NCBI GenBank assembly: GCA_964356135.1
Contig: CAYHGV010000005.1
Coordinates: forward strand, 1 to 48,536
DNA from: CAYHGV01 sp964356135
Lineage (GTDB): Bacteria; Hydrothermota; Tepidihabitantia; CAYHGV01
DNA: 48,536 bases
Reading direction: 5' to 3'
Below are positions 1 to 9,354 of the stretch, one piece after another. Within the stretch, counting starts at the first letter, position 1; every line of letters begins with the position of its first letter. The position numbers and the translations under genes were made by a program. Below the pieces are notes generated by a model. It was not told the origin of the DNA. It did not search any database and was given only the letters and a program-made list of their open reading frames with translations.

Positions 1-134
1 CGTCCGGAGCACATCGTCCGTATAACCCGGAAAGAAGGTTTCATCTGCAGCCTCGATACCCCTGCCAGGTCGGCACCGGCATAAGCGCACCAGTTGCAGC
101 AAAAAACCAGAATTCGCGGCTCGAAATTATTCAC
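1..134 (-). CDS. MvhD-like iron-sulfur subunit, third copy (partial, cut by window edge)
   Basis: A reading frame starts at a GTG (132-134) that overlaps the stop of the upstream HdrA-like gene and runs off the left edge. The visible N-terminus contains FCCNWCAYAGADLAGVSRLQ and then MCSGR. This is the same CNWCAYAGAD and CSGR signature as the two complete MvhD-like proteins at 3185-3973 and 6966-7706. MvhD-type subunits carry a [2Fe-2S] cluster and pass electrons between a partner dehydrogenase or hydrogenase and HdrA. Only about 44 residues are visible, so the second Cys pair and any C-terminal domain cannot be checked. The stop/start overlap places it as the last visible gene of the hdr operon, and the operon may continue beyond the window. 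Confidence 0.85.
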   Translation of the reverse strand, partial: MNNFEPRILVFCCNWCAYAGADLAGVSRLQMKPSFRVIRTMCSG

Positions 135-3100
135 GGGCTTTTACCGGTTCCGCTTCGAGCGCTCGCTCGTCTTCGAGCGCCGCGTCCACCATCGCCCAGA
201 GCTGCAGTTTCTTAAATCCCAACTGCTCCATCGCCCCTGCCGGACAAGCGGCAGCACAGGTGCCGCAGCCTTTGCAGAGCGCTTCGTTGACTCTCGATTT
301 CCTGACCTCTTTGCCGTCTTTCATTTCCGTCACCAACTCGGGCGCATTGTATTCACAGATCGAAGTGCAGATCCCGCACCCGGCACACAGCTCTTCGTTA
401 ACCGATGCGACAATCGGCTCTGCCGTGTATGTGTCTTTGGACAGTATGACCACCGCCCGTCCGGCGGCTGCCTGCGCCTGACCGATCGCTTCATCGATCG
501 ATTTCGGACTGTGTGCCATGCCGGCAAGAAAGATACCTTCGGTGGCAAAGTCAACCGGCCGAAGCTTGACATGGGCTTCCAAAAAGAAGCCGTCCTGGTT
601 CAATGGCACCTTGAGCAGTTTGGCAAGTTCTTCGTTCCCGGGCGCAGGTACAGTGGCGGCACTTAAAACCAGGAGGTCGGCATCGAGCACGAGCTTTTCC
701 GAAAGCAGAGGATCATTGATGAAAACTTTCAATCTGTCGCCATCCCGACTGACCAGCGGTTTCTCTTCGGCTTCAAACCGAACGAAGACGACACCCTGGG
801 AACGTGCCTCCTCATAGAACCGTTCTTTAAACCCATAGGTCCGGATATCCCGATAGAGAATATAGACCTGGGCATCGGGATTGAGAGATTTAATCCGAAG
901 ACTGTTCTTAATCGCATCCGAGCAGCAGATTCGACTGCAATAGGGCCGCCGCTCGTCGCGCGAGCCGACACACTGGACCACAACCACGCTTTTAAGTTCT
1001 TTAATCTTGGGGTCACCGGCAGCGAGCAGTTTCTCCAATTCCAACTGGGTAACGACCCGCGGATCCCGCCCGTAAAAATACTCATCCGGCCGCAATTCCC
1101 GGGCACCGGTGGCAACGACGAAGATGCCGTGTTCCAATTCTTCGGTCGGACGGTCCTTAGATTTTATCGTTGTTTTGTAATTTCCTATAAATCCTTTGAC
1201 CGTTGCAAGCAGGGAATTTTTGTAGACCGTTATCTTCGGATGGTGCTCCACCGCTTCGATCATATCTTTTAAGTATTCCTGGACGTCATTGCCTTCCAGG
1301 GTATAGTGGATATGATTGAGATTACCACCCAGTCGTTCATCCTTTTCAACAATCGCGGTCTCATAACCCTGGTCGGCGATTGTCCGGGCAGCAACCATAC
1401 CGGCAAGCCCACCGCCGATAACGAGCGCCCGCTGGACGATTGGCAAACTCACGGTCTTAAGCGGTTCAATCAGTGCGGCTTTTGCCACCGCCATTTTGAC
1501 CAGATCCTTCGCTTTGCGGGTTGCGGATTCTTTCTCCTGCATATGAATCCACGAACACTGGTCGCGGATATTTGCCATTTCAAACAGCGAACGGTTAAGG
1601 CCGGCATCCCGAATCGTTTCCTGGAACAGAGGCTCATGAGTGCGGGGGGTGCAGGAAGCGACAATCACCCGGTTGAGCAGGTATTCTTTAATCTTCTCTT
1701 TGATTTTTTTCTGGGTATCCTGGGAGCAGGTATAGAGGTTCTCTTCCACATAACTGACACCGTCTAATGTCTTCGCATACTCGACCACCTCCCGGACGTT
1801 GACAAATCCCCCGATATTAATACCACAATGGCAGACGAAAACACCGATCCTCGGTTCTCCGGTTATAAGTGTTTCCGGCGGATACTCCTTGGGAATAACC
1901 AGGCTGCCCCGGACATCAGACAGGAGCCCGCCCGCCAGAGCGGCTGCGGCTGAAGCCTGGGTTACCGTTTCCGGAATATCCTTCGGCCCCTGAAATGCCC
2001 CAACCACCAGGATGCCCGGGACCGAGGTTTCGATCGGTTTAAATTCATCGGTTTTACAGAACTGATACTGGTTCAATTCCACACCCAAACGCTCAGCCAT
2101 TTCCGTAATCCGATCCTGGGGTGAGAGCCCGACCGAAAGAACGACCAGATCAAAATCTTCTTTCAGAAGCTTTCCTTCGTCAGTTTCGAACTTGATACTT
2201 AAACTCCGGGTTTTGGGCAGCTCTTCAATATTCGCAACCCGAGCCCGGATATAGCGCACGCCGTACTCTTTCTGCGCCCGCTCGTAATAGCGGTCGAAAT
2301 CCTTGCCGTGGGCGCGAATGTCCATAAAGAAAATGGTCGCATCCAGATCCTTGCCCGCATGCTCTTTGGCAATGACCGCTTCTTTCGTTGCATACATGCA
2401 GCAGACCGATGAACAGAAGTCTCTGCCGACATGGGGATCGCGTGAACCGACACACTGGATGAAAGCGATTTTTTTCGGTGGATCACCATCCGACGGCCGC
2501 AAGACCGTTCCTTTGTAAGGACCGGATGCCGAAAGAATCCGCTCGAACTGGATACTGGAGACAACATTCGGGAAGACGCCGTAACCGTATTCCCGCTTGA
2601 GCTGGGCGTCGAACTCTTCAAACCCCGGAGCTAAAATGATCGACCCGACTTTGAGCGTCGCCCGGTCATCTTTATCTTCGTATTTAACCGCATCTGCCAG
2701 GCAGAGATTTTTACACAAGCCGCAGCCGATGCACTTCTCCCGGTCGATGACAAAGGTCAACGGCACCGCCTGCGGATAAGGGATGTAGACCGCGCGCTGA
2801 AGCGACAGCCTTTCATTAAACCGGCTGATGGCATCGACCGGACAGCGCTGGGCACAGACGCCGCAGCCGGTGCATTTCTCGGTATCAATATAGCGCGCTT
2901 TTTTCAGAACCTCGACCGTGAAATCTCCTGCCTGACCGGACAGACCTTTCACTTCGGCATTGGTTATAAGTTCGATGTTGAAATGGCGACCGGCCGCGAC
3001 CAGTTTGGGTGCCATAATGCACATCGAGCAATCATTGGTGGGAAAAGTCTTATCGAGTTGCGCCATGGTTCCGCCGATCGAAGGTGATGAATCCAACAGA

Positions 3101-3198
3101 TAAACCCGAAATCCTGATTCTGCCAGGTCCAAGGCGGATTGAATGCCGGCAATTCCGCCGCCGGCGATTAAAACCGCTCCGACCTTATCTGCCACCAT
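127..3198 (-). CDS. HdrA-like double-FAD iron-sulfur flavoprotein (fused, 1023 aa), third module
   Basis: Two HdrA-like units in one chain. Residues 1-440 hold an FAD-binding Rossmann fold (GGGIAGIQSALDLAESGF), a CSMC motif at 57-60, two ferredoxin motifs (C109/112/115/119 and C156/159/162/166) and a CVGSRD...VCC segment near 250-267. Residues about 450-1023 resemble a canonical HdrA: CHCG start, cluster cysteines C491, C516 and C548, a second FAD fold near 593-626, another CVGSRD...CC segment, and two C-terminal ferredoxin motifs. Canonical HdrA is about 650 residues, so this is an extended two-flavin form. HdrA flavoproteins split electron pairs between high- and low-potential acceptors in HdrABC complexes. 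The ATG at 3198 has GGAGG only two bases upstream; a GTG three bases further in has better spacing. It overlaps mvhD genes at both ends. Substrate and partner are unknown. Confidence 0.9.
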   Translation of the reverse strand: MVADKVGAVLIAGGGIAGIQSALDLAESGFRVYLLDSSPSIGGTMAQLDKTFPTNDCSMCIMAPKLVAAGRHFNIELITNAEVKGLSGQAGDFTVEVLKKARYIDTEKCTGCGVCAQRCPVDAISRFNERLSLQRAVYIPYPQAVPLTFVIDREKCIGCGLCKNLCLADAVKYEDKDDRATLKVGSIILAPGFEEFDAQLKREYGYGVFPNVVSSIQFERILSASGPYKGTVLRPSDGDPPKKIAFIQCVGSRDPHVGRDFCSSVCCMYATKEAVIAKEHAGKDLDATIFFMDIRAHGKDFDRYYERAQKEYGVRYIRARVANIEELPKTRSLSIKFETDEGKLLKEDFDLVVLSVGLSPQDRITEMAERLGVELNQYQFCKTDEFKPIETSVPGILVVGAFQGPKDIPETVTQASAAAALAGGLLSDVRGSLVIPKEYPPETLITGEPRIGVFVCHCGINIGGFVNVREVVEYAKTLDGVSYVEENLYTCSQDTQKKIKEKIKEYLLNRVIVASCTPRTHEPLFQETIRDAGLNRSLFEMANIRDQCSWIHMQEKESATRKAKDLVKMAVAKAALIEPLKTVSLPIVQRALVIGGGLAGMVAARTIADQGYETAIVEKDERLGGNLNHIHYTLEGNDVQEYLKDMIEAVEHHPKITVYKNSLLATVKGFIGNYKTTIKSKDRPTEELEHGIFVVATGARELRPDEYFYGRDPRVVTQLELEKLLAAGDPKIKELKSVVVVQCVGSRDERRPYCSRICCSDAIKNSLRIKSLNPDAQVYILYRDIRTYGFKERFYEEARSQGVVFVRFEAEEKPLVSRDGDRLKVFINDPLLSEKLVLDADLLVLSAATVPAPGNEELAKLLKVPLNQDGFFLEAHVKLRPVDFATEGIFLAGMAHSPKSIDEAIGQAQAAAGRAVVILSKDTYTAEPIVASVNEELCAGCGICTSICEYNAPELVTEMKDGKEVRKSRVNEALCKGCGTCAAACPAGAMEQLGFKKLQLWAMVDAALEDERALEAEPVKARE

Positions 3199-3973
3199 TT
3201 CCTCCCCGGATATTCAGATAGCGCGGTGTGTGGCCGTCAAAATCTGCGATGCACACCTGTCCTTGATCAGCAAGGTATGTAAGATACCCGAAGGTCGCCC
3301 GGGCGGAAAGACCAAGACTGTGCGAAATCGCTTTGCAGGTGAGCGGCGTCTCTTTAATCGCCTGCAATATCCGTTCTTTCTGAAATTGTTCTACGATATT
3401 TCGAACCAAGAGCTCTTCGACTGAATCTTTGGTAAGTTTTTCCCCGTAGACGTTACCTGATTCTACGAGTTCATACTCTTTCCCCACCAGCCACCGAATC
3501 CGCTCATCTTTCACAACCCGGGTTGCCAGCTCTAATCGACTATGCAGTTCTTCCGGTGGATACCCTTCTTTCACACCCAGCGGTCCGAGTTCGCGGATGT
3601 GACTGGTGAAACTATTGACAACCTCCGCAAACCTTCCCCCTTCTGCCGCCGAAACATAGTCGAATGCCATCCGCTCCGGCAACAAGCCGATCTCGGCGAT
3701 GACCCGTTTGGTCATCGCCATCTTCCTCTCCTCCTGGTAGTTACCGGTCAAATAGTGGCAGTCACCCGGGTGGCAGCCCAGGACCATGACCCCGTCCGCT
3801 CCTTTCAAAAATGCCCGGAAAACGAAGACCGGATCAACCCGGCCCGAGCACATGACCTTAATCACCCGGAGATTCGGGGCATACTGGATTCTCGAGACCC
3901 CGGCGAGGTCGGCACCGGCATAGGCGCACCAGTTGCAGAGAAAACCGGTAATCCTGGGAATAAACTCTTTCAT
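3185..3973 (-). CDS. MvhD-like subunit with C-terminal winged-helix-like domain (262 aa)
   Basis: Residues 1-125 match the MvhD/FrhD family: C13NWC16, C42 in MCSGR, and C67HPGDC72H, the expected Fe-S ligands. In methanogens this subunit bridges hydrogenase or formate dehydrogenase to HdrA. Ordinary MvhD is about 140 residues. This one has a further ~130 residues whose end (about 200-262) reads like a winged helix, with helix-turn-helix text near AISHSLGLSARATFGYL followed by a wing-like hairpin. The start ATG overlaps the upstream HdrA-like stop (ATGA), and its own stop overlaps the next HdrA-like gene by 14 bases, indicating translational coupling. Family assignment is firm. The role of the C-terminal domain is inference. 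Confidence 0.9.
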   Translation of the reverse strand: MKEFIPRITGFLCNWCAYAGADLAGVSRIQYAPNLRVIKVMCSGRVDPVFVFRAFLKGADGVMVLGCHPGDCHYLTGNYQEERKMAMTKRVIAEIGLLPERMAFDYVSAAEGGRFAEVVNSFTSHIRELGPLGVKEGYPPEELHSRLELATRVVKDERIRWLVGKEYELVESGNVYGEKLTKDSVEELLVRNIVEQFQKERILQAIKETPLTCKAISHSLGLSARATFGYLTYLADQGQVCIADFDGHTPRYLNIRGGNGGR

Positions 3974-6969
3974 CGGGTATGGACGGTATCGATCTGGGCT
4001 TCAATCTCTTCGTCGGTGAAGTGCTGAAGGGTAATCGCCTGCTGGGGACAGGACGCACCACAGACACCACAGCCTTTGCACGAAGCCGAAATCGTCTCCG
4101 ATTTTCTTCCGCCTTCAACCAGCTTTAATTCTAAGGCACCGAACGGACAGAGACTCACACAGAGACCGCAGCCGATGCATTGGTCCGCGTCAACGCGCGA
4201 CACGATCGGTTCGACCCGCCATTCACCCCGGGCAAGAATCACCGAAGCGCGTGCCGCCGCCGCCAATGCCTGGGCTTCGGCTTCATCCGAGGTCTTGGGT
4301 GAATGGGCAAGTCCGCAGAGGAAAATACCATCGGTGGCGAAGTCGACCGGCCGGAGTTTGACATGGGCTTCTAAGAAAAACCCGTCGGTCGTCAAAGGAA
4401 CTTTTAAAAGCTTGGCAAGATCTTTGTTAGTACGCGGCACGACCCCGGCACTCAAAACAACAAAGTTCGGACTGATGATGAGTTGGTCTCCGAGCAGCGG
4501 CTCGGTTACCTGGACATCCAATCTGCCGCCCGACCCGACGCTCACCGCTGGTTTATTGTCGTCGTCGTAGCGGATGAATACCACCCCTTGTTGTCGCGCC
4601 AGGGTATAGTACTGTTCCGAGAGACCGTAGGTTCGGACATCTTTGTAGAGCATATAAACATCGGCGTTTGGATAGCGCACCTTCGTCTGGAGAGCGTTTT
4701 TCACCGCCTGCTGGCAGCACAATCGACTGCAGTAGGCATGGGTTGCATCCCGCGAGCCGACACACTGCACCATCACGACCGATTTCAGATCGGTGAGAGC
4801 GGGGTCGGCACGCGCGATCATCTCCTCCCATTCCCGTTGGGTCACCACCCGCAGATCATCCTCGTAACGATACTCGGTCGGTTTATACTCCTCGCCACCG
4901 GTTGCGACGATGATCGCACCGGTTTCGACCTCCTGCCGGCTGTCCTTCGATTGGATCGTTGCTTTGAAATTGCCGACATAGCCGGACATACCGACGACCT
5001 GGCTTTCCGGATGGAGTTTGATTAAAGTGTGGTTTCGCACCTGACCGACCAAATTTTCGAGCTTGGTTTTCATCGGCGAACCGTCGGCGCGAAACTGGAT
5101 CTGCCTGAGATTACCACCCAGTTCCTTTTCCCGTTCAACCAGGTGAACCAGAAAACCCTGATTGGCAAGCGCCAGGCTTGCGGTCATGCCGGCAAGTCCG
5201 CCGCCGATGACCAATGCCGACCGTTTCGCAGCCAGGGAAAACTCCTCCAACGGCTTAAGGAGATTGCTCCGGGCAACCGACATCCGCACCAGATCCTTCG
5301 CTTTTTCGGTCGCTTCGGCCGGCGCCTGCTTGTGCACCCAGGAACACTGGTCGCGAATATTGGCGAGATCAAAAAGGTAGCGATTGAGACCCGCTTCCCG
5401 AATCGTCTCCTGGAACAACGGCTCGTGGGTGCGCGGGGTACAGGAAGCAACGATCACCCGGTTGAGGTCATACTCTTTGATCGTTTTTTTGATCTGTTCC
5501 TGGGTATCGGAGGAACAGGTGTAGAGATTTTCGGTCGCATAGACCACGTTCGGCAGTGTTTTAGCGTATTGTGCGACCTCGGCGACTTTAACGACGCCGG
5601 CAATATTGATACCACAGTGGCAGATGAAAACTCCGATCCTCGGCCGCGCTGTGCTCACGTCCTTCTCCGCCGGATACTGCTTGGTGCGCACCAAGGACCC
5701 GCGTGCTTCTTTCAGGAGCGCGCCGGCCAATGCCGCAGCACCCGAAGCCTGGGCGATCGATTCCGGAATATCCTTGGGACCGGAAAAAACACCGGCAACA
5801 TAGACCCCGGGTTTTGGGGTCGTCAGGGGTCCCTCGCCGGTTTTGCAGAAATAGGTCGGATCAAGCTTGACCCCCACCCGCTCGGCTAACATCCGTGCCT
5901 GGTCCGAAGTCTCCAAACCGACCGAGAGGACAACGAGGTCAAACTCTTGCTTGTTGATTTTTCCATCTTCGGTTTCATATTTTATAAAAAGGTTCCTGGT
6001 CTTTTTGTCTTCTTCGACCGCGGAAACCATCGAACGAACAAATTTTACTCCTTCCCGTTCCGCCCGATGGTAATACTCTTCGAAACCTTTGCCAAAGGTG
6101 CGCAAATCGCCGTAGAAAATAACCGGCTCAACATCCGGCTGATGCTCCTTCGCGACCAGCGCCTCTTTGACCGCATAGCTGCAGCAAACCGCCGAACAGT
6201 AGTTATGGTTCGCATCCCGCGAACCGACACACTGAATGAATGCAATCCGCTTCTGGAGCTTGCCATCGGCCGGCCGCAAAAGCTTTCCCCCGTACGGTCC
6301 GGCGGCATTCAAAATCCTCTCAAACTCAACGCTCGTGACCACATTGGCGAATTGCTCGTACCCGTACTCCGATTTTTTCCGGGCATCGAACCGCTCAAAG
6401 CCGGGAGTAAGAATGATCGCACCGACCTCCAACGTTTGCTCCACCGGTTGCTGATTGAAATCGATCGCTTTGAGCATACAGACGTTTTCACACAGCCGGC
6501 AGCCGATGCAGACATCGGGGTCAATCGTGCAGACATTCGGTACCGCCTGGGGATAATCGACATAGATCGCTTTGCGCGAACTAAATCCTTCATTGTAGCT
6601 ATCATTAACATAGATCGGACAGCGCTCAACGCAAACCCCGCAGCCCGAGCAGCGGGTAGCATCAACATAGCGCGGTTTTTTCTCGATCAACACCCGGAAA
6701 TCTCCGGCTTCACCCCGCACACTTTTCAGGGTCGCATAGGTGATGAGCTCGATATTGAGGTGGCGGCTGGTCTCGACCAATTTGGGCGAAAGGATACACA
6801 TCGCACAGTCGTTGGTCGGGAAAGTCTTATCGAGTCGTGCCATAAAGCCGCCGATCGCCGGTGACTCTTCCAACAAATAGACCTTAAATCCGGATTCGGC
6901 TAAATCGAGCGAACTCTGAATGCCTGCCACCCCACCCCCTACCACCAAGACCGAACCGATTTTACTCAT
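3970..6969 (-). CDS. HdrA-like double-FAD iron-sulfur flavoprotein (fused, 999 aa), second module
   Basis: Same architecture as the 1023-residue paralog at 127-3198. The N-terminal FAD fold (GGGVAGIQSSLDLAESGF) is followed by a CAMC motif (C55, C58), two ferredoxin motifs (CSGCGVCVERC and CIGCRLCENVC) and a CVGSRD...VCC segment. The canonical HdrA half starts near residue 440 at ICHCGINIAG, with YTCSSDT, ASCTPRTHEPLF and IRDQCSW cysteines, a second FAD fold (GGGLAGMTASLAL) and two C-terminal ferredoxin motifs (CIGCGLCVSLC, CKGCGVCGASC). It presumably carries two FADs and several [4Fe-4S] clusters, and acts in the cytoplasm with the flanking MvhD proteins. ATG at 6969 overlaps the upstream mvhD stop (ATGA), and its stop overlaps the downstream mvhD start the same way. 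Electron donor and acceptor are unknown. Confidence 0.9.
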   Translation of the reverse strand: MSKIGSVLVVGGGVAGIQSSLDLAESGFKVYLLEESPAIGGFMARLDKTFPTNDCAMCILSPKLVETSRHLNIELITYATLKSVRGEAGDFRVLIEKKPRYVDATRCSGCGVCVERCPIYVNDSYNEGFSSRKAIYVDYPQAVPNVCTIDPDVCIGCRLCENVCMLKAIDFNQQPVEQTLEVGAIILTPGFERFDARKKSEYGYEQFANVVTSVEFERILNAAGPYGGKLLRPADGKLQKRIAFIQCVGSRDANHNYCSAVCCSYAVKEALVAKEHQPDVEPVIFYGDLRTFGKGFEEYYHRAEREGVKFVRSMVSAVEEDKKTRNLFIKYETEDGKINKQEFDLVVLSVGLETSDQARMLAERVGVKLDPTYFCKTGEGPLTTPKPGVYVAGVFSGPKDIPESIAQASGAAALAGALLKEARGSLVRTKQYPAEKDVSTARPRIGVFICHCGINIAGVVKVAEVAQYAKTLPNVVYATENLYTCSSDTQEQIKKTIKEYDLNRVIVASCTPRTHEPLFQETIREAGLNRYLFDLANIRDQCSWVHKQAPAEATEKAKDLVRMSVARSNLLKPLEEFSLAAKRSALVIGGGLAGMTASLALANQGFLVHLVEREKELGGNLRQIQFRADGSPMKTKLENLVGQVRNHTLIKLHPESQVVGMSGYVGNFKATIQSKDSRQEVETGAIIVATGGEEYKPTEYRYEDDLRVVTQREWEEMIARADPALTDLKSVVMVQCVGSRDATHAYCSRLCCQQAVKNALQTKVRYPNADVYMLYKDVRTYGLSEQYYTLARQQGVVFIRYDDDNKPAVSVGSGGRLDVQVTEPLLGDQLIISPNFVVLSAGVVPRTNKDLAKLLKVPLTTDGFFLEAHVKLRPVDFATDGIFLCGLAHSPKTSDEAEAQALAAAARASVILARGEWRVEPIVSRVDADQCIGCGLCVSLCPFGALELKLVEGGRKSETISASCKGCGVCGASCPQQAITLQHFTDEEIEAQIDTVHTR

Positions 6970-7706
6970 CGCACCCCCGCATAGCGCGGCGCCCGGCCGA
7001 GTTCATCGTAATCATAAATCAAACCTTCGTGTTTTAACTGGAGGATATATTTGAGCACCGACGGGGGATTCAAACCCAGCTTCTGGGCAATACCCTCGCA
7101 GGAGAGTGGTTCCTCTTCGAGCAGATACGTAATTCTTATTTTACTCACTTCTTCATCCAGGCACTGTTCGATCGCTTTGGTGATCGCCCCCTGCTTGCGA
7201 CCGAATACATCTCCATGCTCGATCAATTCTTTCTCCCGGCCTAACAGCCAGCGCAACCGGTCTTTATTGACCACCGCTTTCGCCAACGCCAACCCCGCCC
7301 GGTTTTCCCACGGTCCGATTTTCCGGACCCGCTCGGTGAAATCCGAAACGACTTTGGCGAATTTTTTACCTTCACTCGCACCCATAAATTGAATATCAAT
7401 TCGCCGGGCGTCCGCCCCAATTTTTACAAGCAGTTTTTTTACCGCCAGCACCCGGCGCTGGGCGACATAGTTGCCGGTGACATAGTGACAGCTGCCCAAC
7501 GGGCAGCCGAGGACGAGCACGCCATCCGCGCCTAAGTCCAACGTTTCAACGATAACCGAAGGCTCGATGCTGCCCGAACAGGGTATTGCAATTATCCTTA
7601 AATTCGACGGATAGGACTCAGCCTGGACACCGGAAGAATCGGCCCCCGCGTACGCACACCAGTTGCACAAGAATCCTACCAGCTTCGGTTCGAAGATACT
7701 AGTCAA
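6966..7706 (-). CDS. MvhD-like subunit with C-terminal winged-helix-like domain (246 aa)
   Basis: MvhD family: C14NWC17, C43 in PCSGS, C68PLGSC73H. It differs from the other copies in having Ser where they have Arg after CSG. The C-terminal ~65 residues again look like a winged helix (GIAQKLGLNPPSVLKYIL, then a hairpin ending in PRYAGVR), so this extension is a shared property of the family here. The start is a TTG whose first bases overlap the stop of the preceding HdrA C-half (TTGACTAG). The stop overlaps the ATG of the next HdrA-like gene. It probably hands electrons to the split HdrA unit encoded just upstream, or to the fused HdrA just downstream. Family firm; which HdrA it pairs with is inference. 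Confidence 0.88.
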   Translation of the reverse strand: MTSIFEPKLVGFLCNWCAYAGADSSGVQAESYPSNLRIIAIPCSGSIEPSVIVETLDLGADGVLVLGCPLGSCHYVTGNYVAQRRVLAVKKLLVKIGADARRIDIQFMGASEGKKFAKVVSDFTERVRKIGPWENRAGLALAKAVVNKDRLRWLLGREKELIEHGDVFGRKQGAITKAIEQCLDEEVSKIRITYLLEEEPLSCEGIAQKLGLNPPSVLKYILQLKHEGLIYDYDELGRAPRYAGVR

Positions 7707-9354
7707 GGGCGGCTTTGACCTGGGCTAACAGATTAACTACCTTATACGGTTTCAATTCGATCGCCTTCTCGGGACAGGCTGCAACGCAGATACCACAGCC
7801 TTTACAAAAGACCTCATCCGCACGAGCCTTCAACCCCTTTTCGGTTTCGATGACCGTAATCGCATTCGCCGCGCAGAGGTAGGTGCAAAGCTGACAGCCG
7901 ATGCAACGCTCCTCGGAGACCTCGGAGATGCTGCCCACCGACGGCCCGACTTCAATCGACTCTGCCGCCAGAGGCAGAGCAGCACGTCCTGCGGCGGCAC
8001 AGGCTAAGGTCACCGCTTCGTCGATATCGCACGGCCAGCGGCAGGAACCGGCCAAATAGACACCGTCTTTTGCCGAATCGACCGGTCGCAGTTTAATATT
8101 TGCCTCAAGGAGAAATCCTTCGTCGTCCTGGGAAATCCCCACCGCCTGTGCCAGCTCGGCTGCATCTTCTTGTGGAATGAGCGGAGTGGAGAGGACAACC
8201 AGATCGGTATCAATTTCAACCTCATCCCCCAAAAAATCGTGATAAAACGTGACCTTTCCCGGTTCGACCTTCGGTGGTTTATCCGGGGTGTAACGGAAAA
8301 ACGCGATCCCCATCCCCCGGGCCTTCCGGTGGTCATCCTCGTATTTAATGCCGTAGGTTTGAATGACCTGGTAGAGAACGACGACATTCGTCTTCGGGGA
8401 GAGTTCTTTGATCAGCATGCTGTTCTTCAATGCAACCATGCAGCAGATCTTTGAACAGTAGCTCTTCACCTGTCCCATTGCCGCGACACACTGAATCATC
8501 ACCACCGTCCTGGCTTTCAACCGACCTTCTTTCAGCAGTTTCTCCAATTCGAGCTGGGTGATGACATTCTTACCGTCATAGGCGTAGAATCCATACGGCT
8601 TCAGCAGTTGGGCACCGGTGGCGACAACAATCACACCGACCGTCAGCTGCTGGTCGTCGACCGTCACCTGGTAGTTGCCGATTTTCCCCGTCACCGCTTT
8701 CACCTTTGAATCAAGATGAACGGTTATCTTTTTGTTCGCGCGCACGCGCTGAATCATATCTTTGACTACAACTGCCGCATCCTGATTGGTGGGATAGAGC
8801 TTAAAGAGCTCGTTCGCAAGCCCACCCAGCTGGTCGGTTTTCTCTACCAGTTCCACGTCATATCCTAAGTGGGAAAGTTTTACTGCCGCGATCAAGCCCG
8901 CTACTCCACCGCCAATAACCAGTGCCCGGGGTTGAATTGTCAGCCGCTGGGTCAAAACCGGTTCTGCCTTCAACGACCGGGTAATCGCCATCTTTATCTG
9001 AGCGAGTGCCTTGGCCGTAGCCCCGGCCCGGTCACCGCGATGGACCCAGGCACACTGCTCCCGAATGTTGGCAATCTCAACGAAGCTGGTATTAACCCCG
9101 ACTTCGTGGCAGGCTTTTCGAAACAGTGATTCGTAGAGCTTGGGCGTGCAGGCAGCAATGACCACCCGTTCCAATTTTTTCTCGGTAATGAAATTTTTTA
9201 AAAATTCGATCCCTTCTTTGGTGCAGAGCGCGGGATGAACCTCGCACTCATCGGCACAATGTCGTGCCTTCTCCTTCAAAAACGGAATATCAAGCAGCTC
9301 GGTGATGCTGTCCGAACAATTGCAGATAACGACGCCCAATAATTTACCGGGCAA
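7699..9354 (-). CDS. HdrA-like flavoprotein, canonical C-terminal half of a split HdrA (551 aa)
   Basis: I chose TTG at 9354 because a strong GGAGG (plus-strand 9361-9365) sits six bases upstream. The same frame is open further upstream (to 9510), but that part reads as nonsense antisense to nothing known and overlaps the preceding gene. The protein starts with ICNC in place of CHCG, keeps the HdrA cluster cysteines (C44, C69 in AACTPK, C101 in IREQCAW), has an FAD fold near 143-181 (GGGVAGLIAAVKLSHLGY), a Cys segment ending CSKICC, and two C-terminal ferredoxin motifs (CIGCQLCTYLC, CKGCGICVAAC). It aligns with residues ~450-1000 of the two fused paralogs downstream. Together with the gene at 9344-10687 it equals one fused HdrA. 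The 11-base overlap implies coupled translation. Confidence 0.85.
   Translation of the reverse strand: MPGKLLGVVICNCSDSITELLDIPFLKEKARHCADECEVHPALCTKEGIEFLKNFITEKKLERVVIAACTPKLYESLFRKACHEVGVNTSFVEIANIREQCAWVHRGDRAGATAKALAQIKMAITRSLKAEPVLTQRLTIQPRALVIGGGVAGLIAAVKLSHLGYDVELVEKTDQLGGLANELFKLYPTNQDAAVVVKDMIQRVRANKKITVHLDSKVKAVTGKIGNYQVTVDDQQLTVGVIVVATGAQLLKPYGFYAYDGKNVITQLELEKLLKEGRLKARTVVMIQCVAAMGQVKSYCSKICCMVALKNSMLIKELSPKTNVVVLYQVIQTYGIKYEDDHRKARGMGIAFFRYTPDKPPKVEPGKVTFYHDFLGDEVEIDTDLVVLSTPLIPQEDAAELAQAVGISQDDEGFLLEANIKLRPVDSAKDGVYLAGSCRWPCDIDEAVTLACAAAGRAALPLAAESIEVGPSVGSISEVSEERCIGCQLCTYLCAANAITVIETEKGLKARADEVFCKGCGICVAACPEKAIELKPYKVVNLLAQVKAALD

Noticed and set aside
94..6864. Many antisense open frames of 80-305 codons over the hdr genes (for example 4483-5025, 5029-5889, 5947-6864 on plus)
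   Set aside because: They mirror high-GC coding DNA, have no family text and no ribosome sites, while the minus-strand genes are unmistakable.
9344..9354. Split HdrA as a simple sequencing frameshift
   Set aside because: A proper ribosome site and start codon at the junction, located exactly at the domain boundary, make two real genes more likely, though reads should confirm.
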